5,854 nt of DNA from Deltaproteobacteria bacterium (lineage in GTDB: Bacteria; Desulfobacterota; GWC2-55-46; S146-70), in NCBI GenBank assembly GCA_015492395.1, contig WGFD01000221.1, positions 1 through 5,854 on the forward strand, read 5' to 3'. The position numbers and the translations under genes are program-made. The notes under the pieces were generated by a model. That model was given only the letters and a program-made list of their open reading frames with translations. It searched no databases and was not told the origin of the DNA. Each line of letters begins with the position of its first letter. Positions within the stretch are counted from its first letter, which is position 1. Below are positions 1 to 4,753 of the stretch, piece by piece.

Positions 1-20
1 AAAAGGTGAGTCTCCTTTTT
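1..20. terminator. possible weak hairpin terminator at the window edge
   Basis: AAAAGG (1-6) can pair with CCTTTT (14-19) around a 7-nt loop, and T-rich sequence follows on the plus strand. The reverse strand reads much the same way, so it could end a gene lying left of the window, the leftward crcB-DUF190 transcript, or both. The stem has only two G-C pairs and may be cut by the window edge, so support is weak. The rest of the stretch up to position 162 holds no gene I can support. Confidence 0.25.
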
Positions 21-162
21 GGGTTTTCTTGCTGGTTAACCTGTTGGAGATTCTACCTTTTCCGACTTTACACTGCAATATGTTTACAATCGCTTGCAGG
101 ATTTAGTTACCATATAATGGTGGTCTTAGTCAACAATATATCCCATGCGACAAGCACCGCCA

Positions 163-504
163 TTATCTTTTTCTGTGAGTGTACTTTACTACCCTGACCT
201 TTTCAAGGGTGATCAGGCCCTCTTCCACCATCTCATCCAGCTTCGGCAGTACTTCATCGATCTTCTCTTTGCTGTCGACCACTTCTATAACTATGGGGAG
301 GTCCTGCGACAGCCGAAGTATGTGGTCGGTATGGTAGATACTGTGTCCACCGAAGCCTCCAACTCCCTTTAACACCGTCGCACCTGCCACGCCACTTTCC
401 CGAAGCATCTCTACGATGGCCTTGTAAAGAGGCTGGTGGCCGTAGCTGTCGGACTCCCCTATAAATACCCTTATCAGAAGCTGTTCGTCTATTACTTTAG
501 CCAT
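163..504 (-). CDS. DUF190 family protein (PII-like), partner of CrcB
   Basis: This 113-residue protein matches the DUF190 (COG1993) pattern along its whole length. Visible family landmarks are LLIRVFIGESD (residues 9-19), the GVAGATVLKGVGGFG glycine-rich block (38-52), LRLSQDLPIVIEVVD (63-77) and the C-terminal EEGLITLEKVRVVKY. DUF190 proteins have a ferredoxin-like PII fold and usually neighbour or fuse to CrcB. Their biochemical role is not established, and a regulatory or ligand-sensing role in fluoride or ion handling is inference. I start it at the ATG at 504 rather than the longer reading frame from 549, because GAGG lies 5 nt upstream of this ATG and conserved sequence begins just after it. 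The SD overlaps the crcB stop codon (TGAGG), which indicates translational coupling. No stem plus T-run is visible right after the stop. Confidence 0.85.
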   Translation of the reverse strand: MAKVIDEQLLIRVFIGESDSYGHQPLYKAIVEMLRESGVAGATVLKGVGGFGGHSIYHTDHILRLSQDLPIVIEVVDSKEKIDEVLPKLDEMVEEGLITLEKVRVVKYTHRKR

Positions 505-511
505 GCCGACC

Positions 512-880
512 TCATATAGATCTGGCGAGGGCAAAGCCGGCAAAGGCAAAGCCCAGGCAGAGCGCCATATTAAGAGTTATATTGAGAGAGGCAAGGATGG
601 TGCTGCCGTCTTCAAGGAGTCTCAAGGTCTCGTAGCTGAATGAGGAGAAGGTCGTGAACGCACCGAGAAAACCGATGCCGAGAAAGATTCTCGCCTCGTC
701 GGATATCAATGAGCTCCGGCTGCTGAACTCCATAATGAATGCGAGGAGAAAAGAGCCTATAATGTTGACTGCAAGGGTGCCGTATGGTAGCAGGGTGCCT
801 GTGGACCTGTGTATTAGTCCCGATACCAAGTACCTGGAGATGGCACCGAAGAAGCCAGCTATTCCTATGTATAGGACCAT
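512..880 (-). CDS. crcB: fluoride ion channel CrcB/Fluc
   Basis: This 122-residue small membrane protein is of normal CrcB/Fluc length with four hydrophobic segments. The family forms dual-topology dimers in the cytoplasmic membrane that export fluoride. Visible signatures are GFFGAISRY (9-17), GTLAVNIIGSF (34-44) with the conserved pore Asn39, and GFLGAFTTFSSF (70-81) holding the phenylalanine-box residues F78 and F81 and the central-sodium-site TTFS region. The ATG at 880 has GAGG 6 nt upstream. An in-frame TTG at 892 has an even stronger GAGGTGAT upstream, so a protein with four extra N-terminal residues is possible. It is the first gene of a leftward pair with the DUF190 gene. I looked upstream for the fluoride-riboswitch consensus and did not recognise it. 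Confidence 0.92.
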   Translation of the reverse strand: MVLYIGIAGFFGAISRYLVSGLIHRSTGTLLPYGTLAVNIIGSFLLAFIMEFSSRSSLISDEARIFLGIGFLGAFTTFSSFSYETLRLLEDGSTILASLNITLNMALCLGFAFAGFALARSI

Positions 881-950
881 TTTCACCCTCAATAAATATC
901 ACCTCGTATCGATTAAATCAAGCGGCAATAAGGGGCATATGTAACATTCC

Positions 951-978
951 TTGACAACTCGTGATAATTTAATAAAAT
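951..978 (+). promoter_or_regulatory. sigma70-type promoter for the methyltransferase/redox operon
   Basis: A perfect -35 box TTGACA (951-956) is followed after 16 nt by TAAAAT (973-978), which matches the -10 consensus at five of six positions. The predicted transcript would start near 985, about 140 nt upstream of the methyltransferase start chosen here and just before a purine-rich SD (AAAGGAG, 992-998). It lies in the spacer between the leftward crcB pair and the rightward operon, as expected for a divergent control region. The call rests on consensus match and context only. Confidence 0.55.
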
Positions 979-1007
979 CTAGGCATAAAGCAAAGGAGTG
1001 GTGTGTG

Positions 1008-1133
1008 ATGTCCATCAGAGGATTATGGTGGTACCGGGAGTGTGTTTACCTCCACGAGGGTGGTGAGTCGCCGGGCGTATACCCTCAGTGCCATGTGCCG
1101 AGCGGTGCGTTCCCAGAGGTTTCCGGTGTATGA
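1008..1133 (+). CDS. possible 41-residue leader ORF upstream of the methyltransferase
   Basis: An ATG at 1008 follows AAAGGAG with a 9-nt gap, the best-placed SD after the predicted promoter. It opens a 41-codon frame beginning MSIRGLWWYRE and ending in TGA at 1131-1133. The stop overlaps by 8 nt the GTG (1126) at which I start the methyltransferase in another frame, which would allow stop-restart coupling. The peptide has two adjacent Trp, two Cys (residues 13 and 28) and several Gly/Pro, but no signal peptide, membrane segment or family I recognise. It could be a translated leader, a chance frame, or the remains of a different N-terminal reading of the methyltransferase. An ACCTC at 1048-1052 inside it could pair with GAGGT (1116-1120) at the methyltransferase SD; this is only a possibility. 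Confidence 0.35.
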   Translation: MSIRGLWWYRECVYLHEGGESPGVYPQCHVPSGAFPEVSGV

Positions 1134-2259
1134 CCGCAATGGCAGTAACCCCTTGATTGTGGGAGAGATAGAAGGACGCATAGCGGAGAGGGGTAAGATA
1201 GGTTTCGATGAGTTTATGGAGGTCGCCCTCTATCTGCCCGGAGGTGGATACTACACGTCCGATCGAGACAGGTGGGGAAGAGGGGGAGACTATGTGACGA
1301 ACCTCGATGCCGGTCCGCTTTTCGGAAGGATGGTTGCGGTACAGCTCTATGAGATGTGGCAGGTCCTTGCTGCTCCGCACCCCTTCAGTTTGGTTGAGGT
1401 TGGAGCGGGAAGGGGGACACTCTCGATGGGTATCCTGACCGTATTAAAGGAACTCTATCCCGACATGTACAGTGCGGTGGATGTAGCGGTGGTGGAGAAG
1501 AACCCGTATCACAGGAAGGGGTCTGTCGGTAAGATCTCCTGGTATGAGGACATCGGGGCAGTCCGTCCGGAAATTGTCGGTTGTGTATTGTCGAACGAGC
1601 TCATAGATGCCCTTCCCGTCCACTTGCTGGTCCAGCAGGATGGGTTGAAGGAGATATTTATAGGTATTGAAGGAAGTGATTTTGTCGAGATCGTCGATGA
1701 ACCGTCTACCCATGTGCTTGTTCAATACCTGGACCGTGTAGGGGTTACGCTCGAGGAAGGACAAAGGGTTGAGATAAACTTAAAGGCGCTGGATTGGATA
1801 CGGAGAGTTGGTGACATGATCAAGGAGGGGTTTATTATGACAATCGATTACGGATATGGTGCGGCGGAATATTTCGGGAACAGGAGAAGAGGGACCCTCT
1901 TGTGTCACCACAGGCATGCCGTGAATGAAAACCCTTACGTGAGGGTAGGCAATCAGGACATTACAAGCCATGTCGACTTTACGGGTCTGGCCCTGGCTGG
2001 GGCCGAAGCCGGTCTTGAAGTTACTGGATTCACAACGCAGTTTCACTTCCTATGGTCCCTTGGTATATTGGAGGAGTTGAAAGAGGTCAGCGCCTTTGAC
2101 GATAACGGGATCAACTCCCTATTAAAAAACCAAGAGGTAAAGAGGCTTATTATGCCCGGCGGTATGGGTGAAACGTTCAAGATCCTGGTGCAGCATAAAG
2201 GTGTTGAGGTAGTGGGACTGAAAGGTTTTAACATGAGGGACTTCAAGGAGGCGTTATGA
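1126..2259 (+). CDS. MidA/NDUFAF7-type SAM-dependent methyltransferase
   Basis: The 377-residue product belongs to the MidA family (COG1565, PF02636), whose mitochondrial member NDUFAF7 methylates an arginine of complex I. The substrates of bacterial members are mostly unknown. Landmarks in order are the N-terminal RIAERGKIGFDEFMEVALY segment, the SAM-binding glycine loop EVGAGRGTL (91-99), the family hallmark SNELIDALPVH (156-166), TIDYGYG (239-245) and GNQDITSHVDF (275-285). The frame is open back to a GTG at 1042, but those extra 28 residues do not resemble the family. GTG 1126 has AGAGG 6 nt upstream and puts the conserved region near the N-terminus, so I prefer it. It is the first large gene of the rightward operon, and its TGA overlaps the next ATG as ATGA. 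Methylation of a respiratory or redox protein is plausible but not shown. Confidence 0.87.
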   Translation: MYDRNGSNPLIVGEIEGRIAERGKIGFDEFMEVALYLPGGGYYTSDRDRWGRGGDYVTNLDAGPLFGRMVAVQLYEMWQVLAAPHPFSLVEVGAGRGTLSMGILTVLKELYPDMYSAVDVAVVEKNPYHRKGSVGKISWYEDIGAVRPEIVGCVLSNELIDALPVHLLVQQDGLKEIFIGIEGSDFVEIVDEPSTHVLVQYLDRVGVTLEEGQRVEINLKALDWIRRVGDMIKEGFIMTIDYGYGAAEYFGNRRRGTLLCHHRHAVNENPYVRVGNQDITSHVDFTGLALAGAEAGLEVTGFTTQFHFLWSLGILEELKEVSAFDDNGINSLLKNQEVKRLIMPGGMGETFKILVQHKGVEVVGLKGFNMRDFKEAL

Positions 2260-2459
2260 ACGATGAGAGCAACCCGACAAGCCCTGAATGGTCTGTCGAA
2301 GAGTGGACCACGGAGTGGACCATACGTGTGGGCAAGGCATATCTGTGCCAGGTCTGCGGGACGATGGTGATGGTCACCAAAGGTGGTGTAGGGGTAATAG
2401 AACCGAAGTGCTGCTCAAGGGATATGGAGGAGGTCTCCCGTCCGGATGATATCAGGTAA
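2256..2459 (+). CDS. single-module desulforedoxin-like protein
   Basis: This 67-residue protein carries one desulforedoxin-type iron-binding module: C31-x2-C34 and the adjacent pair C52-C53, followed by a Met at 57 as in desulforedoxin tails. Such modules hold one iron in an FeS4 site and shuttle electrons in the cytoplasm of anaerobes. They also form the N-terminal domain of desulfoferrodoxin. The catalytic neelaredoxin domain of desulfoferrodoxin is absent here. A Trp-rich acidic N-terminal extension (W12, W17, W21) precedes the module and is unusual for this family. The start is clear: AAGGAGG lies just upstream, and the ATG overlaps the methyltransferase stop. Iron rather than zinc binding is inferred from the family. 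Confidence 0.78.
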   Translation: MNDESNPTSPEWSVEEWTTEWTIRVGKAYLCQVCGTMVMVTKGGVGVIEPKCCSRDMEEVSRPDDIR

Positions 2460-2700
2460 CAGACGAGGCAGGGTATACAGATGTCCCATATGCGGGGCGG
2501 AGCTGTCGGTTATAAGGGGCGGAGAAGGTGTCTTGGCGCCGGTGTGTTGCAATACCAGGATGGAACTCCTTGGTAGATCCAATACCGTTTATCGTTGCAG
2601 TATATGCGGGAGCGAACTTATGGTGATAAAGGATGGTGGCGGTAAGCCGGAGCCGGTCTGTTGCAACGAGAAGATGCAAGTAATAGGAGGTAATGCTTGA
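2446..2700 (+). CDS. tandem two-module desulforedoxin-like protein
   Basis: The 84-residue protein is almost wholly two copies of a desulforedoxin-like module: C13-x2-C16 with C34-C35, then C51-x2-C54 with C72-C73. Both copies share the pattern YRCxICGxEL and PVCCN followed two residues later by Met, so they arose by duplication. They also match the module in the preceding gene, with the same 17-residue gap between the second Cys and the CC pair. Natural desulforedoxin is a homodimer, so a covalent pair of modules may mimic that dimer in one chain; this is inference. The ATG at 2446 lies within the end of the previous gene (14-nt overlap), with GGAGGAGG about 12 nt upstream, a rather long spacing. 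Translation is probably coupled to the upstream gene. Confidence 0.78.
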   Translation: MISGNRRGRVYRCPICGAELSVIRGGEGVLAPVCCNTRMELLGRSNTVYRCSICGSELMVIKDGGGKPEPVCCNEKMQVIGGNA

Positions 2701-2717
2701 TTTTTTATGGCGGGTTT

Positions 2718-2738
2718 AGTATTTTCCCTATGAATACT
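2718..2738 (+). other. small AT-rich hairpin in the 57-nt gap between redox genes
   Basis: AGTATT (2718-2723) is complementary to AATACT (2733-2738) around a 9-nt loop. This is the only real gap inside the otherwise overlapping operon. The hairpin is too AT-rich and lacks a T-run, so it is not a convincing terminator. It might tune mRNA stability or partly reduce read-through. Chance is a fair alternative. Confidence 0.22.
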
Positions 2739-2757
2739 CAGAAAGGGAGCGTGGCGT

Positions 2758-2925
2758 ATGTTGGAAATTGAAAAAAAGAAAGAAAAAAAGCATGTTTGTG
2801 CCATCTGTGGCAAGCCGTCGGAGACGACGATCTGCCATGCCTGTGAAGATAAGATAAGGGGCGAAGCGTTAGAGAAGAAAAAGGAGATCGAAAAGGCGGG
2901 CATTACCGACAAAGGCAGACATTAA
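2758..2925 (+). CDS. small four-cysteine zinc-ribbon-like protein
   Basis: A complete 55-codon frame runs from ATG 2758 to TAA 2925. It encodes a lysine- and glutamate-rich peptide with C14-x2-C17 and C26-x2-C29 separated by eight residues, in the context HVCAICGKP and TTICHACEDK. That spacing fits a compact zinc ribbon or treble-clef-like knuckle. The charged N-terminus (EIEKKKEKK) and C-terminal helix (EALEKKKEIEK) suggest a nucleic-acid or protein contact, but no function can be assigned. AAGGGAG precedes the ATG, and the stop codon forms part of the SD of the next gene (TAAGGAGG), so it sits inside the operon and is likely translated. Lacking a CC pair, it differs from the desulforedoxin-like modules upstream. 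Confidence 0.72.
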   Translation: MLEIEKKKEKKHVCAICGKPSETTICHACEDKIRGEALEKKKEIEKAGITDKGRH

Positions 2926-2938
2926 GGAGGGCCGGCAG

Positions 2939-3469
2939 ATGATAGAAAAGATCAAGGAGAAGCTCGACATTGCCTACAAGACGGAGGTGAACGGTTACAG
3001 GTTTTACTTAAACGCAGCGAAGATGGTTGATGATAAGCATGGTAAGAATATGTTCCAGCACCTCGCCAAAGACGAGCTTGAACATATAAAGGTGGTCCAT
3101 ACCATCGGAGAAGAACTGAGGGCCGGGAAGAAATGGCCCAGATATGAGGATGTGTTGAAGAGCGGCGGGACACTCGACATTGAGGCGCTACCGGTATTTC
3201 CCGAAGGAAACAAGGCCATAGAGGGCATGAAGGGGGCTGCCGATGAGCTTCATGCGCTCGACGTAGGCATCGGGGCCGAGGAGAGGTCCATAGAGCTCTA
3301 CCTCGATATCTTGAAGGCGGCCGAGGATCCGGATGAGAAGGCGGTGTTGGAGAGGCTTGTCGAGATGGAGCGGGGACACCTGAAGCTCCTGAGATGGGAG
3401 CATGAGTCGCTTACGAACAGCGGATTTTGGTGTGATATGATGGGGTTTAGTGTGGAGAAGGAGATGTAA
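2939..3469 (+). CDS. rubrerythrin-like ferritin-fold di-iron protein
   Basis: The 176-residue product is a predicted four-helix-bundle protein of the rubrerythrin/ferritin-like type (COG1633-like). Candidate di-iron ligands come in two matching halves: E16 in TEVNGYRFY with E46 and H49 in DELEH, then E115 in EERSIELY with E144 and H147 in ERGH. Rubrerythrins reduce hydrogen peroxide in the cytoplasm of anaerobes using electrons from rubredoxin-type centres. The usual C-terminal rubredoxin domain is missing: the tail has a single Cys (C165) near an aromatic stretch. The insert between the half-bundles (about residues 60-105) is long and Pro/Gly-bearing. The start at ATG 2939 is set by GGAGG 8 nt upstream. 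The stop overlaps the next start as TAATG. Peroxidase activity, as opposed to iron storage or another role, is inferred. Confidence 0.82.
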   Translation: MIEKIKEKLDIAYKTEVNGYRFYLNAAKMVDDKHGKNMFQHLAKDELEHIKVVHTIGEELRAGKKWPRYEDVLKSGGTLDIEALPVFPEGNKAIEGMKGAADELHALDVGIGAEERSIELYLDILKAAEDPDEKAVLERLVEMERGHLKLLRWEHESLTNSGFWCDMMGFSVEKEM

Positions 3470-4653
3470 TGGGCGTATATGATGCCATAGTAGTTGGTAT
3501 GGGCCCCGGTGGCGCCATGGCCGCTTATCGTCTGGCCTCCGAAGGCCTCAGCATTCTGGGCATCGACAAGGAGAGGTTCCCGCGGTATAAGTCCTGCGGT
3601 GGTTGTATATCCTCTAAGGTGCTGCGCGTGATAGACTTCGATATAGAAGATGTGATTGAAGATGAGGTCTATGGAGCCACCTTTACATACAAGTCCAATA
3701 GGACGGTAGACATACTTTGTGATAAACCTGTAGGGTTCAATGTGATGCGTGACAAGTTCGACAAGCTTCTCTTGGACAAGGCGAGGGCGGCAGGGGCGGA
3801 GGTGATCGAAGGGGAGCGGGTCAAGGAGGTCATGGAGGAAGGAGGGGCGGTGTCGGTCTTGACCGATTCAGGCAAGCGCTTCATGGCGAGGTGCCTTGTG
3901 GGTGCCGATGGAGCGGGAGGTATCGTTGGTCGTGAGATATTGAAGTTGAACCCGAAGGAGTGCGCCGTTTCCATAACTGCCGAAGTTCCGATCAGGAGGG
4001 ATTCGGAAAATGGCCTGGACGGCAGGCTTTATATAGATTTCGGGAGTGTGCCTTACGGCTACAGTTGGGTCTTCCCAAAGAAGGATTTCCTGTCGGTGGG
4101 CCTGGCAACCGAGGCGAAGAGGCTTAAGAAGGGGATTAAGGAGTATCTGGCGGACCTGTTCAACACACATGAGGCGCTCCGGGGGTTTTATGCCGAGGAG
4201 ACCACCGGCTGGACCATCCCTATCTACTACAGTGAAGCGCAGAAGGTGGTCAAGGGAAGGTGCCTGGCCGTGGGAGATGCCGGTCACCTGGTGGATCCTT
4301 TTCTGGGAGAGGGCATATACTTCGCCATGAAGACCGGTGAGATGGCCGCCGAGGTCATAGCGTCGCAGGCTGCTAAAGGCCATGTCGACCTTACACCTTA
4401 CCAGGAGATGGTGGAAAGGGAGTTCTTCAGTGAATTTGAGGCGGCTAGCAAGTTGAGCAAATTAGTTTACAGCCACCCAAGGATGTGGTACGCGACCATG
4501 GAGGGCAGTCCTCACATCATGGAAAGATACTTAATGGTTATTAGAGGAGAAGAGACCTACACGACCTTTTATAGGTGGCTGGTAAGCAAGCTTAAATCAA
4601 GACCATGGAAATTGGCACAAGGATGGTTTAAAAGCAGATTATTGCCTGCCTGA
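3469..4653 (+). CDS. geranylgeranyl reductase family FAD-dependent oxidoreductase
   Basis: The 394-residue flavoprotein has the complete layout of the geranylgeranyl reductase family (COG0644, BchP/ChlP-related). It shows the FAD dinucleotide motif VVGMGPGGAMAA (8-19), the family KSCGG segment (41-45), LVGADGAGG (143-151), and GDAGHLVDPFLGEGI (269-283) with D270 expected to contact FAD ribityl. Members saturate isoprenoid double bonds in lipids, quinones or pigments using NADPH or reduced ferredoxin; some act on other substrates. No chlorophyll genes are in view, so a menaquinone, polyprenol or lipid substrate is more likely, but this is a guess. C43 and C46 form a CGGC pair. The SD AAGGAG lies 5 nt before the ATG, and the start shares one base with the rubrerythrin-like stop, so the two genes are co-translated. 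Confidence 0.87.
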   Translation: MGVYDAIVVGMGPGGAMAAYRLASEGLSILGIDKERFPRYKSCGGCISSKVLRVIDFDIEDVIEDEVYGATFTYKSNRTVDILCDKPVGFNVMRDKFDKLLLDKARAAGAEVIEGERVKEVMEEGGAVSVLTDSGKRFMARCLVGADGAGGIVGREILKLNPKECAVSITAEVPIRRDSENGLDGRLYIDFGSVPYGYSWVFPKKDFLSVGLATEAKRLKKGIKEYLADLFNTHEALRGFYAEETTGWTIPIYYSEAQKVVKGRCLAVGDAGHLVDPFLGEGIYFAMKTGEMAAEVIASQAAKGHVDLTPYQEMVEREFFSEFEAASKLSKLVYSHPRMWYATMEGSPHIMERYLMVIRGEETYTTFYRWLVSKLKSRPWKLAQGWFKSRLLPA

Positions 4654-4663
4654 TTGGGATGAG

Positions 4664-4735
4664 GAAGATTCCCGGGATTACATCCGTAACTTACCACCGC
4701 GCCGCTGTATAGTGGCTGCGAAGATTCCGTAACTT
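4664..4735. repeat. interleaved short direct repeats in the spacer
   Basis: GAAGATTCC occurs at 4664-4672 and 4720-4728, and TCCGTAACTT at 4683-4692 and 4726-4735. In the left copy the two words are separated by 10 nt; in the right copy they overlap at TCC, giving GAAGATTCCGTAACTT. The region looks like a decayed duplication or a pair of protein-binding half-sites. The 100-nt spacer 4654-4753 otherwise holds only a hairpin and the SD of the next gene. Confidence 0.4.
4698..4720 (+). other. GC-rich hairpin before the aminotransferase gene
   Basis: CGC-GCCGCT (4698-4706) can pair with AGTGGC-T-GCG (4711-4720) over a GTAT tetraloop, giving nine pairs with one G-U and one bulged T. No T-run follows, so it is not a standard intrinsic terminator. 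It lies between the two copies of the direct repeats, about 34 nt upstream of the aminotransferase start, and could act in the 5' leader of that gene. Confidence 0.33.
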
Positions 4736-4753
4736 TAGCATAAGGAGAAAGGC

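Noticed and set aside
6..372. Rightward small frames at the left edge
   Set aside because: One has no supporting SD or motif, and the other runs antisense through the DUF190 gene.
505..549. Longer start for the DUF190 protein
   Set aside because: It would overlap crcB and add a Pro-rich 15-residue stretch not typical of the family. The ATG at 504 has its own SD.
1042..1125. Upstream GTG extension of the methyltransferase
   Set aside because: The 28 extra residues are Arg/Ser-rich and unlike the family N-terminus, and the GTG at 1042 lacks a convincing SD. GTG 1126 is better placed.
1015..1380. 121-codon minus-strand frame across the methyltransferase start
   Set aside because: It overlaps the conserved N-terminal methyltransferase region and has no recognisable motif, so it is a shadow frame.
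2697..2725. Possible internal promoter TTGATT-17-TATTTT
   Set aside because: Each box matches only four of six consensus positions, in AT-rich sequence where such matches are expected by chance.
3868..4383. 171-codon open frame on the minus strand
   Set aside because: It is antisense to the GGR-family flavoprotein, which has clear FAD motifs. The frame's product is low in recognisable structure.
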